This document shows, in pieces, positions 28,813-38,368 of a stretch of 64,000 bases of DNA. How positions within the stretch are numbered: the first letter of the stretch is position 1; each line of letters opens with the position of its first letter. The position numbers and the translations under genes are program-made. The notes under the pieces are model-generated. The model saw only the letters and a list, made by a program, of their open reading frames with translations, was not told where the DNA came from and did not search any database. This stretch comes from Synechococcus sp. Tobar12-5m-g (GTDB taxonomy: Bacteria; Cyanobacteriota; Cyanobacteriia; PCC-6307; Cyanobiaceae): contig NZ_JAGQBB010000005.1 of the NCBI RefSeq assembly GCF_024345415.1, positions 1 to 64,000 of the forward strand, read 5' to 3'.

Positions 28813-30150
28813 ATGATCGTCCCGACCATCCTTCTGGAACTGAGCCACCACCAGGTGGAGGTGGCTGAAACCCTCATCGGCGTCGGCAGCTTCGTTGTGA
28901 TCTTCGTGGCGGCCCGCACCCTGGCGGAACTCCTGGTGCGGTTCCAGCTGCCCAGCATCCTCGGCGAACTGATCGCCGGTGTGCTGATCGGCGCCTCCGG
29001 TCTGCATCTCGTGGTGCCGCCCGAAACCCATGCTGAACTGAATGCCGGCATGCTCAGGCTCCTGGGCGGCCTGGCAGACATCCCGCCCAGTGAGATTCAG
29101 GGCATCTATGAGGAGTCGTTTCCCATCCTCAAGGGCATTTCCACCCTGGGCCTCTATGCCCTGCTCTTCCTCACGGGGCTGGAGAGCGAACTGGATGAGC
29201 TGATCGCCGTGGGGGCCCAGGCTTCCACCGTGGCCTTGGCCGGGGTGGTGCTCCCCTTCGCCCTGGGCACGGCTGGTCTCATGGCCATCTTCCATGTGGA
29301 TCTGATTCCAGCGGTGTTCGCCGGCGCCTCGATGACCGCGACCAGCATCGGCATCACCGCCAGCGTGTTCAGCGAACTCGAGTACCTCAAGACCCGCGAG
29401 GGGCAGATCGTGATCGGTGCCGCCGTGCTCGATGACATCCTCGGCATCGTCATCCTGGCGGTGGTGGTGGCCTTGGGGGTCGGGGGCGATCTGGAGGCGG
29501 GTCCGATCATCAAGCTCTGCGCAGCCGCCGCCCTGTTCGTTGTAGTTGCCCTGGTGCTGAGTCGCACCGCCGCCCCGGGCTTCGACTGGTTGCTCGATCG
29601 ACTCAAGGCCCCCGGCGAAGTGATCGTGGCCTCCTTCCTGGTGCTCTGCCTCTGCTGCTTCGCCGCCACAGCCATCGGGCTGGAGGCGGCCCTGGGGGCC
29701 TTTGCAGCCGGCCTGATCCTCAGCTCCTCGAAGCACACCAAGGCCATTCAGGGTTCCGTGGTTCCCCTGGTGTCGCTGTTTGCCACGATCTTCTTCGTGC
29801 TGATCGGCACCAGCATGGATCTCTCGGTGATCAACCCGGCCGATCCCGCCAACCGGGCCGGCCTGGTGGTGGCGGCCTTCCTGCTGGTGGCAGCGATTGC
29901 CGGCAAGCTGGTGTCGGGCTGGAGCTTCCTGAGCGACAAGCCCACCAACCGGCTGGTGGTGGGGCTGGGCATGATGCCCCGGGGCGAGGTGGGCCTGATC
30001 TTCCTCGGCTTGGGCACCAGCGCCGGCCTGCTCACCCCTTCCTTGGAGGCGGCCATCCTGTTGATGGTGATCGGCACCACCTTCCTGGCTCCCGTGCTGC
30101 TCAGACTGGTGTTGAGCCGCAAGGACCCCGTTGCCGAACAACCTGCCTGA
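28813..30150 (+). CDS. Cation:proton antiporter (CPA2, NapA/Kef type)
   Basis: The 445-residue membrane protein has about 12 hydrophobic segments. It carries the CPA2 antiporter core, with TATSIGIT at about residue 175 and the paired aspartates Asp207 and Asp208 in GAAVLDDILGI. These are the residues that bind sodium and protons in electrogenic antiporters such as NapA. It probably exports Na+ in exchange for protons across the plasma or thylakoid membrane and resembles the cyanobacterial NhaS group. No regulatory TrkA/RCK domain is attached. The next gene overlaps its end by 20 bases. Confidence 0.9.
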   Translation: MIVPTILLELSHHQVEVAETLIGVGSFVVIFVAARTLAELLVRFQLPSILGELIAGVLIGASGLHLVVPPETHAELNAGMLRLLGGLADIPPSEIQGIYEESFPILKGISTLGLYALLFLTGLESELDELIAVGAQASTVALAGVVLPFALGTAGLMAIFHVDLIPAVFAGASMTATSIGITASVFSELEYLKTREGQIVIGAAVLDDILGIVILAVVVALGVGGDLEAGPIIKLCAAAALFVVVALVLSRTAAPGFDWLLDRLKAPGEVIVASFLVLCLCCFAATAIGLEAALGAFAAGLILSSSKHTKAIQGSVVPLVSLFATIFFVLIGTSMDLSVINPADPANRAGLVVAAFLLVAAIAGKLVSGWSFLSDKPTNRLVVGLGMMPRGEVGLIFLGLGTSAGLLTPSLEAAILLMVIGTTFLAPVLLRLVLSRKDPVAEQPA

Positions 30151-30682
30151 GCCCCTGCGGGGTTGGGGCCTGAGCTGGGCCGGTCTGGCCGACAACCGCC
30201 AGGGGGAATGGTGGCTCGCCGCCCAGGGCGTGCTGATCCTGCTGCACCTGCTGCCGGTCCTGCCGACCCCAGCCATCCTCGGGGTGGCCTGGCCCCGTTC
30301 TCTGGCCATCACTGGATGGGGGCTCCTGGCCCTGGGCCTGGCCCTGGCGGCGGCCTCCTTTCTCAACCTCGGGGACAGCCTGAGCCCGCTGCCCGATCCG
30401 AAGCCCGGAGCGGCCCTGGTGACCACCGGCGCCTATGGCCGCTGCCGCCACCCCCTCTATCAGGCCCTGCTGATCGGCTCACTGGGAATTTGCCTGGCCC
30501 TGGGCAGCCTGTTCCACCTCGCCCTGCTGCTGGCTCTGGCGGGGGTGCTGGGCGGCAAGGCCAGGCGTGAGGAACGCGGCCTGCTCGCCAGGCACCCCGG
30601 CTACGCCGCCTACCGGGCCGCCACGGCTGCGATCATCCCTGGCCTGCCCTGGCTTGACTGGCGCTCAGTCCCCCCGGCGTGA
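30131..30682 (+). CDS. Isoprenylcysteine carboxylmethyltransferase-family membrane protein
   Basis: The 183-residue protein has four or five membrane segments and the ICMT/PEMT-type motif TTGAYGRCRHPLYQALLIG, followed by KARREERGLLARHPGYAAYR. In this family that region binds S-adenosylmethionine. The substrate of the cyanobacterial members is not known. The start appears to be TTG at 30131, which overlaps the antiporter gene by 20 bases. The end overlaps the convergent small membrane gene by 18 bases. Confidence 0.82.
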   Translation: MPNNLPEPLRGWGLSWAGLADNRQGEWWLAAQGVLILLHLLPVLPTPAILGVAWPRSLAITGWGLLALGLALAAASFLNLGDSLSPLPDPKPGAALVTTGAYGRCRHPLYQALLIGSLGICLALGSLFHLALLLALAGVLGGKARREERGLLARHPGYAAYRAATAAIIPGLPWLDWRSVPPA

Positions 30683-30958
30683 GGCCAGGGTCCAGAAGGC
30701 GGCGGAGAGCACGGCCATCAGGCCGAGGCTGGCCGCCCAGCTCGGGCTGAGCGCCCAGCTCAGGCCCAGCTGGGTGGCACCGCCCACCGCCCCGGCCAGC
30801 AGCAGGCTGCTCACCAGCAGGGCGATCTGGCGCAGGCCTTCCCCCAGGGGCCCTTCCGCCAGGGCGGCCTCGAACCGCCCCAGCGGCACCGAGAGGGGGA
30901 GGTAGAGCGCCAGCGCCCACAACGCCATGCCAGGCAGCAAGTTCGACCAGTCGTCCAC
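30665..30958 (-). CDS. Small membrane protein, 97 residues
   Basis: The product has an N-terminal segment LLPGMALWALALYLPLSVPL and a second hydrophobic region at residues 40-90 with three predicted membrane spans. I do not recognise a named family. Residues such as the charged loop GRFEAALAEGPLGEG look ordered and coding. It is convergent with the methyltransferase gene and starts 53 bases from the divergent hydrolase gene. The function is unknown. Confidence 0.6.
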   Translation of the reverse strand: MDDWSNLLPGMALWALALYLPLSVPLGRFEAALAEGPLGEGLRQIALLVSSLLLAGAVGGATQLGLSWALSPSWAASLGLMAVLSAAFWTLASRRGD

Positions 30959-31011
30959 GGTGCGGAGGTTGCAGAACGCTTCCTAGCATCGATGAACAAG
31001 TCAGATCCGCG

Positions 31012-31911
31012 GTGACCCTCTCTGTCCCCAAGCCCCTGCCGGCGTTGCAGGAGGCCTGGACCTACCAGGGCCATGCTGTGCATGCCCTCCGCCGCTGCCC
31101 GGCCGAGCCGGTGGGTCCCGCGATCCTGCTGGTGCATGGCTTCGGCGCCTCCACAGACCATTGGCGCTTCAACATTCCCGTGCTGGCCGAGCGCTACGAC
31201 GTGCATGCCATCGACCTGCTCGGCTTCGGCCGCAGTTCCAAGCCGGCCGGCCTGGCCTACGGCGGTGCCCTCTGGCGGGATCAGCTCGTGGCCTACGTGA
31301 ACGAGCGCATCGGCCGGCCCACGGTGCTGGTGGGCAACTCCCTCGGCGGCTTCGCCGTGCTGGCCGCCGGCGCAGCCCTCGGTGCCCAGGCGGCCGGGGT
31401 GGTGCTGATCAACGCGGCCGGACCGTTCAGCGATGAACAGGCCGAACCGCAGGGCTGGGGCGCGATCACCCGTCGCACGATCGGCGGGGCCCTGCTGGGC
31501 AGCCCAGTGCTGCAGCGGCTGCTGTTCGAAAACCTGCGGCGGCGCTCGACGATCCGCCGCACCCTGAACCAGGTGTACATCGATCGCACCAATGTGGATG
31601 AGGCCCTGATCGAATCGATCCGCCGGCCGTCCCTCGACCCCGGTGCCTTCGGCGTGTTCCGCACCGTGTTCGACATTCCCCGCGGCCAGCCCCTCGACGA
31701 ATTGTTCGCCCAGCTCACGGCGCCGCTGCTGCTGCTCTGGGGCATCCGCGACCCCTGGATCAACGCCGCCGGCCGCCGGGGGGCCTTCCAGCGCCATGCC
31801 CCGCTGGCCACCGAGGTGGTGCTTGACGCCGGCCACTGCCCCCACGACGAGGTGCCCGACCAGGTGAATGCCGCCCTGCTGGACTGGCTGGACAAACTGG
31901 CCCCAGCCTGA
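31012..31911 (+). CDS. Alpha/beta-fold hydrolase
   Basis: The 299-residue protein has the oxyanion motif HGFGAS (from residue 42), the nucleophile Ser110 in VGNSLGGF, Asp247 in WGIRDPWI and His275 in DAGHCPHDEVP, a complete catalytic triad. No signal peptide is present, so it is cytoplasmic. Related cyanobacterial and plastid proteins act on esters, including pigment or lipid esters, but the substrate here cannot be inferred. It starts at a GTG (31012). The downstream mutarotase-like gene begins 34 bases after its stop. Confidence 0.88.
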   Translation: MTLSVPKPLPALQEAWTYQGHAVHALRRCPAEPVGPAILLVHGFGASTDHWRFNIPVLAERYDVHAIDLLGFGRSSKPAGLAYGGALWRDQLVAYVNERIGRPTVLVGNSLGGFAVLAAGAALGAQAAGVVLINAAGPFSDEQAEPQGWGAITRRTIGGALLGSPVLQRLLFENLRRRSTIRRTLNQVYIDRTNVDEALIESIRRPSLDPGAFGVFRTVFDIPRGQPLDELFAQLTAPLLLLWGIRDPWINAAGRRGAFQRHAPLATEVVLDAGHCPHDEVPDQVNAALLDWLDKLAPA

Positions 31912-31945
31912 GGACGAGCCGGACGACCCCCCCTTTGACCCTGCC

Positions 31946-32796
31946 ATGTCGCTGATTTTTCGCCCGTCGCCCTATCCCCACTGGGAATTCGAGGATCCAG
32001 CCAGTGGCGATCAACTGCGGGTCGTCCCTGAGCGTGGCGGGCTGCTCACCGGTTGGCGCTGCAACGGCCGCGAGCTTGTCTATCTCGATCAGGAGCGCTT
32101 CGCCAATCCGGCCCTGTCGGTGCGGGGGGGGATGCCGGTGCTGTTCCCGATCTGCGGCAATCTGCCGGGCGATCGGCTGCCGTTGCCCGAGGGGGAATTC
32201 ACCTTGAAGCAGCACGGCTTCGCCCGTGATCTGCCCTGGGCGCTGGAGGCGTTGGCGGACGAAAGCGGGGTGCGCCTGATCCTCAGGGACAGCGCCGCCA
32301 CCCGGTCGCAGTATCCCTTTCCCTTCCGCCTGAGCCTGGAGTTGCGGCTGGAGCCCTCGGCCCTGGCGATCACGGCGGTGGTGGAGAACAGCGGGGATCG
32401 GCCGCTGCCCTTCGCCTTCGGCCTGCACCCCTACTTCGCCGTGTCCTCGTTGGCGGCCACGGCCCTGGAGGGTCTCCCGGAGCGCTGCCTGAACCACCTC
32501 ACCATGGCCGCCGCCGACAGCACGGCGCAGCTGGCCCATCTGGAGCAGGGGGTGGATCTGCTGGCCGACCCCGCCGGACCCGTAAGGCTGAGGGACCGCA
32601 CCGCAGGCTTTGCTGTGGAACTGCAGCTCACAGCCCCCTTCGATCTGGCGGTGGTCTGGACCGATCCGCCCCGGCCGATGGTCTGCCTGGAGCCCTGGAC
32701 CGCGCCGCGCGGGGCACTGCTCAGCGGCGAGCGGCGGCTGGACCTGCCGCCCGGCGAACAACAACACCTGCGCTGCCGCTATGTGCTGCTGAGGGA

Positions 32797-32800
<4 letters not shown>
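31946..32800 (+). CDS. Aldose 1-epimerase-like (galactose mutarotase-fold) protein
   Basis: The 284-residue product matches the aldose 1-epimerase/YeaD-like fold. It contains GGMPVLFPICGNLPGD, KQHGFARDLPW, FGLHPYFAV and VCLEPWTAPRGAL. These proteins bind sugars in a beta-sandwich and interconvert anomers of hexoses or hexose phosphates. The ATG at 31946 begins at the conserved segment. Earlier in-frame starts lie inside the preceding hydrolase gene. Its end overlaps glcE by 4 bases. Confidence 0.86.
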
Positions 32801-34011
<1,211 letters not shown>

Positions 34012-34025
34012 GGCACGATGGTGCC

Positions 34026-35399
34026 ATGGCGATTGGAGGGCCAGCGCTGAAGATCGTCGTGATCGATGACGATCCCACCGGCTCCCAGGCGGTGCACAGC
34101 TGCCCGCTGCTGCTGGGCTGGGATCACCGCACCCTTGTGGCGGGCTTGCGGGACCCCTCCCCCCTGCTGTTTCTGCTGGCCGACACCAGGGCCATGGCGG
34201 CGGCGGCGGCGGCGGCGCGGGTGCGGGAGATCTGCCGGGCCCTGAAGCCCGCCCTGGCGGAGGCGGAGCTGTCCCGGTGGCTGCTGGTCAGCCGGGGGGA
34301 CTCCACCCTGCGGGGCCACTTTCCGCTGGAGGTGGAGGTGATCAACCAGGAGCTCGGTCCCTTCGATGCCACCCTGCTGGTGCCGGCCTTCGTGGAGGGG
34401 GGGCGCACCACGGTGGAGGGGGTGCACCTGCTGCATGGCGAACCGGTGCACCGCTCCCCCTTCGGTCGGGATGCCCGCTTCGGCTACGGCACCAGCTTTC
34501 TGCCCGACTGGATCGAGGCGAAGAGCGGCGGTCGCATCCTGGCGAGCGAGGTGGGGCGGATCGGCCTGGAGGAGCTGCGGCCCCAGCGGGCGATGGACCT
34601 GGCCAGCCGGCTGGAGGGGCTGGAGGGGAATCGGTTTCTGGTGGTCGATGCAGAGCGGCCTGAGCAGCTCCAGGTCCTGGGGGCGGCGGTGCGGGCCGTG
34701 GTGGCGCCCCCAGACCGGGCCGTCCTGCCGGGGCCGCGCCCCCGTCGACTGCTGGTTCAGTCCGCCGCCAGCCTCTTGAAGGGCCTGGCGGATCTGCCAC
34801 CCCAGCCGCTCACGCCCGGCGCCCTGGCGGCGCTGCGCCGGGGTGGGGCGCCCGGTGCCGTGCTGGTGGGCTCCCATGTGCCCCTCAGCGACCGGCAGCT
34901 GGAGGCTCTGCTGGCGGAGCCCACCTGCGCCGGGGTGGAGCTGCCGGTGGCGCGGCTGCTGGCGGAGCTCAGGGGCCGCGCGCACGGCCCGGAATTGGAG
35001 CTGGAGCTGGCGGCGGCGATGGCCCTCCACCACCGCGCCGGCCGGACGCCGGTGCTGTTCACCAGTCGCGGTGAGCATCCCTGCCGCGATAAGAAGGAGC
35101 TCCAGCAGCTGGGCCTGGCCCTGGCGGGGCTGATGGCCCGGGTCGCCGTGCGCCTTCCAGACGACCTTGGCTACCTGATCAGCAAGGGCGGCACCACCAC
35201 CCAGGCGCTGCTCAGCGCAGGGCTGGCGCTGGGCTCGGTGCGGCTGGAGGGCCAGCTGATGCCGGGGCTTTCCTTGCTGCGGCTGCCGGCCGATCACCCC
35301 CGCTTCCCGTCTCTGCCCCTGCTCACCTTCCCGGGCAACCTCGGGGCCGACGACACCCTGCGCCAGGCCTGGTGGGCCATGGACAGGGGGGTCTGCTGA
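34026..35399 (+). CDS. Four-carbon acid sugar kinase family protein (DUF1537)
   Basis: The 457-residue protein begins KIVVIDDDPTGSQAVHSC with Asp14-Asp16, the signature of the DUF1537/OtnK kinases. It continues with SRGDSTLRGHFPLE, AFVEGGRTT and the C-terminal ISKGGTTTQALL and FPGNLG segments. Family members phosphorylate four-carbon sugar acids such as erythronate or threonate. Usual partners (PdxA2, OtnC aldolase) are absent here, so the substrate is uncertain. It starts 14 bases from divergent glcE. A repeat of GCG codons encodes a short polyalanine run (residues 57-64). Confidence 0.86.
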   Translation: MAIGGPALKIVVIDDDPTGSQAVHSCPLLLGWDHRTLVAGLRDPSPLLFLLADTRAMAAAAAAARVREICRALKPALAEAELSRWLLVSRGDSTLRGHFPLEVEVINQELGPFDATLLVPAFVEGGRTTVEGVHLLHGEPVHRSPFGRDARFGYGTSFLPDWIEAKSGGRILASEVGRIGLEELRPQRAMDLASRLEGLEGNRFLVVDAERPEQLQVLGAAVRAVVAPPDRAVLPGPRPRRLLVQSAASLLKGLADLPPQPLTPGALAALRRGGAPGAVLVGSHVPLSDRQLEALLAEPTCAGVELPVARLLAELRGRAHGPELELELAAAMALHHRAGRTPVLFTSRGEHPCRDKKELQQLGLALAGLMARVAVRLPDDLGYLISKGGTTTQALLSAGLALGSVRLEGQLMPGLSLLRLPADHPRFPSLPLLTFPGNLGADDTLRQAWWAMDRGVC

Positions 35400-35409
35400 A
35401 ATCCGTCCC

Positions 35410-35745
35410 CTATAGCCAGGCCGCCGGATCCAGCAGGGTCTCCACCGGCAGCGGCCCGGCCAGCACCTCCTCGGCCCTGGGGTCCAGGGGACCTTTCAGC
35501 AGCTCGGCACTGACCAGCACCGCCCCGGCCGGCAGGGCCGGCTGGTCGGGGTCGAAGGCGGTGGGATGGGTGATGCTGCTGGAGAAGCCGCGGAAGATCA
35601 GCAGCGCGAACGGCTCGCCGTCTGCCTTGGGTTCATCGGGCTGTCCGTCCGCTGGAGCCGCCGGCAGCCTGCCCCGCAGCCTCAGCACCCGGTCCGGCCG
35701 CGAGCGGCTGAGGGCTTCGAGCTGGGCGAGGGTGGTCGGGGGCAT
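35410..35745 (-). CDS. Conserved cyanobacterial protein, 111 residues (DUF7734-like)
   Basis: The frame begins MPPTTLAQLEALS and contains RVLRLRGRLPA, FALLIFRGFSSSITHPTAFDPD and PAGAVLVSAELLKGPLDP. I relate it tentatively to a small family shared by cyanobacteria and chloroplast-targeted plant proteins whose function is unknown. It is soluble, with no membrane segment. Its ATG overlaps the TGA of the upstream DUF3177 gene as TGATG, which suggests translational coupling. Confidence 0.7.
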   Translation of the reverse strand: MPPTTLAQLEALSRSRPDRVLRLRGRLPAAPADGQPDEPKADGEPFALLIFRGFSSSITHPTAFDPDQPALPAGAVLVSAELLKGPLDPRAEEVLAGPLPVETLLDPAAWL

Positions 35746-36395
35746 CAGAACCCCCCCGCCACCCGACCCTGCCGGGGCAGGCGCACCACCAGCCACTGAA
35801 GCAGGCCCACCACGTAGGCCACCAGGCCCGCGTAGCCGAGGAAGGCGGTGAGCGGCGGTGTGAGGTCGGCGCCGAAGACGAAACCGACCACCTGGGCCGC
35901 CCCCAGGTGAAGCCCTCGTGGAGCCTCCAGCCACACCTGGCAGAAGGGGCGCTGCAGCTGCCCGCCCAGGCAGCCCAGGCCCGAGGCGCTCAGGGCCGCG
36001 CCCAGCAGGCCGAAGAAGGTGAGCGCCCAGCGCCAACAGCGCACCGTCAGCGGCAGGGGGCGCCAGGGCGGCAGATCGGCCAGCTCCTCGTTGAGGTCCA
36101 CCCAGAACCACACCGACGCCACCATCAGCACCTGGGCCAGCACGGCCAGCCCGTAGCCGAGCGGCCTGCCGCCGATCAGCAGCAACACGGTGATCGCCAG
36201 CAGGCTGGCCACCTTCCAGTAGATCGTCAGCAGCCGCACCATCGACCCCTCCCGCCGGATCGCGGCCCAGATCAGCAGCACCAGGGGCACGCCAACGGTG
36301 AACACCACCGCCATCCGGTAATCGAGCCACACCAGGGTGCGATAAAGCGGATCGGGCACAGACGGGGTACGGGAAACGCCATTATCCGTAGTCAT
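35745..36395 (-). CDS. DUF3177 family membrane protein
   Basis: The 216-residue protein has five or six membrane spans and the cyanobacterial DUF3177 pattern: YRTLVWLDYRMAVVFTVGVPL near the N-terminus, VWFWVDLNEELADLPPW in a loop, and RPFCQVWLEAPRGLHLG later. Its function is unknown. It is the first gene of a two-gene unit with the small DUF7734-like gene, sharing a TGATG junction. It starts 23 bases from the divergent FIST gene, so the two must share a very short promoter region. Confidence 0.82.
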   Translation of the reverse strand: MTTDNGVSRTPSVPDPLYRTLVWLDYRMAVVFTVGVPLVLLIWAAIRREGSMVRLLTIYWKVASLLAITVLLLIGGRPLGYGLAVLAQVLMVASVWFWVDLNEELADLPPWRPLPLTVRCWRWALTFFGLLGAALSASGLGCLGGQLQRPFCQVWLEAPRGLHLGAAQVVGFVFGADLTPPLTAFLGYAGLVAYVVGLLQWLVVRLPRQGRVAGGF

Positions 36396-36418
36396 GCACC
36401 GGCAGTAGGGTCCGAGCC

Positions 36419-37699
36419 ATGGCTGCGCTCACACTGCCTTCCTGGCTCCAACGCGGCGACGGCCCGGCCTTCTGCCAAGCGGCCCTCTCCCGCAACGCCT
36501 CGCTCGAAGGGGCCGTCGACGAGGTGGTGCGAAGCCTGGGTGCCCGGCGCGGCGTCGATCTCGCCCTGGTGTTCTGCTCCTCCAGCTATGCCAGCGACCT
36601 GCCACGGCTGCTGCCCTTGCTGCAGGCCAAGCTCAACGCCCGCCACTGGATCGGCTGCGCCGGTAGTGGCGTGGTCGGCACCGATGCCAGCGGTGCGGCC
36701 CATGAGGTGGAGCAGCAACCCGCCCTGAGCGTGACCCTGCTGCGCCTGCCGGGCGCCGAGCTGCAGCTGTTCGAAGTCGACACCAAGGCCCTGCCCGATC
36801 TCGATGGCGACAGCCAGGACTGGGTGGACTGGGTGGGTGCGGATCCGGCCCGGGCGCGCTCGATGCTGCTGTTCGTCGACCCCACCAGCGAAGCCATCAA
36901 CGACCTGATCAGCGGCATCGATTACGGCTTTCCCGGTGTCGACAAGATGGGGGGCATCGCAGGGCACCACAGCGCCAGCCACGGCTCCCTGCTGTTCGAA
37001 GACCGGGTGGTGAGCGGCGCGGTGGGCTGCCTGGTCGGTGGCCAGTGGCGCCTCGACCCGGTGGTGGCCCAGGGGTGCCGGCCGATCGGTCCGGTGTTCG
37101 AGATCGAGCAGGCGGAGCGCAACGTGGTGTTGCAGCTCAGCAGCGGCCAGGAACGCAACACGCCTGTGAACTGCCTGCAGGGCATCCTGCAATCGCTCAC
37201 CCCCGCCGAGCGCGAGCTGGTGCGGCACTCCCTGTTCCTGGGGGTGGCCCGCAGCAGTTTCAGCCTCTCCGGCCTCAGCGCCGAACCCGAACCCACCGCC
37301 TTCCTGGTGCGCAACCTGCTGGGGGTGGATCCCCGCAACGGCGCCGTGGCGGTTGCCGAGAAGCTGCGGGTGGGCCAGCAGGTGCAGTTCCAGCTCCGTG
37401 ATGCAACTGCCTCCCGCCAGGAGTCGCGGCTGCTGCTGCGGCGCCAGGCCCGGCGCGCCGCCGACCCCCTGGCCGCCCTGCTGTTCGCCTGCCTGGGCCG
37501 GGGACAGGGGCTCTACGGCCAGCCGAATGCCGACGTGACGATCTGCCGTGAGCAGTTCCCGGGGTTGCCGATCGCCGGAGCCTTTTGCAACGGCGAGATC
37601 GGCCCGGTGGCCGGCAACACCCATCTGCACGGCTACACGGCCAGCTGGGGGTTTCTGGTGCCCAACACCCCAGTGGATCCGCCTGCGGCCGGGGAGTGA
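36419..37699 (+). CDS. FIST signal-transduction protein
   Basis: The 426-residue protein contains the FIST N domain (DLALVFCSSSYASDLPRLL, HWIGCAGSGVVG, MGGIAGHHSASHG) and the FIST C domain (RGQGLYGQPNADVTICREQF, GAFCNGEIGPVAGNTHLHGY). FIST proteins are predicted to sense small ligands, perhaps amino acids, and are often coupled to signalling. No output domain is fused here. The gene overlaps nothing. trmB starts 3 bases after its stop, so the two may be cotranscribed. Confidence 0.9.
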   Translation: MAALTLPSWLQRGDGPAFCQAALSRNASLEGAVDEVVRSLGARRGVDLALVFCSSSYASDLPRLLPLLQAKLNARHWIGCAGSGVVGTDASGAAHEVEQQPALSVTLLRLPGAELQLFEVDTKALPDLDGDSQDWVDWVGADPARARSMLLFVDPTSEAINDLISGIDYGFPGVDKMGGIAGHHSASHGSLLFEDRVVSGAVGCLVGGQWRLDPVVAQGCRPIGPVFEIEQAERNVVLQLSSGQERNTPVNCLQGILQSLTPAERELVRHSLFLGVARSSFSLSGLSAEPEPTAFLVRNLLGVDPRNGAVAVAEKLRVGQQVQFQLRDATASRQESRLLLRRQARRAADPLAALLFACLGRGQGLYGQPNADVTICREQFPGLPIAGAFCNGEIGPVAGNTHLHGYTASWGFLVPNTPVDPPAAGE

Positions 37700-37702
37700 G
37701 CG

Positions 37703-38368
37703 GTGGTGCGCCAGCACGTCAACCCGCTCAGCAGCCTGCACCAGCAACCCCGGCCCCTGCCGCCCCCGCGGCAGCTGTTCGCTGACCCCCAGCAGCCACT
37801 GCATCTCGACATCGGCAGCGCCCGCGGCCGCTTCCTGCTGGCGCTGGCCCCCCAGCAGCCGGGTTGGAACTTCCTGGGGGTGGAGATCCGCCAGGTGCTG
37901 GTTGACGCCGCCGAGAACGACCGTCATCTCCTGGATCTGGCCAACCTGCGCTTTCTGTTTTGCAACGCCAACGTGAGCCTCGAGGACTGGCTCGCCGCCC
38001 TGCCGGCCGGGCAGCTTCAAAGGGTGACAATCCAGTTTCCCGACCCCTGGTTCAAGCGGAAGCACCAGAAGCGGCGCGTGCTCCAACCGCCGCTGCTGGC
38101 GGCGATCGCCGCCGCCCTCGCGCCCGGTGCCGAACTGTTTCTGCAGAGCGATGTTCCCGAGGTGATCGAGCCGATGGTGGCCCTCACCGAGGCCAGCGGC
38201 GCCTTCGAGCGCCCCGCCACCGATCCGCGGCCCTGGCGGCCCACCAACCCTCTGCCCGTTCCCACCGAACGGGAGCTGCAGGTGATCGGCCGGGGGGATC
38301 CGGTGTACCGGGTGCTGTTTTGCCGCAACGGATCGGCCCATAATCCGGCCATCGCCGTTAGCCCTTGA
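37703..38368 (+). CDS. trmB: tRNA (guanine-N7-)-methyltransferase
   Basis: The 221-residue enzyme methylates G46 in the tRNA variable loop using S-adenosylmethionine. It has the cofactor motif [24 protein letters not shown], and the TrmB signature [16 protein letters not shown]. The C-terminal [11 protein letters not shown] segment that binds tRNA is present. Start is GTG at 37703. The stop overlaps the ATG of the ictB-like gene as TGATG, which suggests coupled translation. Confidence 0.95.
   Translation: MVRQHVNPLSSLHQQPRPLPPPRQLFADPQQPLHLDIGSARGRFLLALAPQQPGWNFLGVEIRQVLVDAAENDRHLLDLANLRFLFCNANVSLEDWLAALPAGQLQRVTIQFPDPWFKRKHQKRRVLQPPLLAAIAAALAPGAELFLQSDVPEVIEPMVALTEASGAFERPATDPRPWRPTNPLPVPTERELQVIGRGDPVYRVLFCRNGSAHNPAIAVSP

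Noticed and set aside
28684-30426. 580-codon minus-strand frame opposite the antiporter gene
   Set aside because: Composition is typical of antisense shadows (Gly, His, Gln-rich); the plus strand encodes a membrane antiporter.
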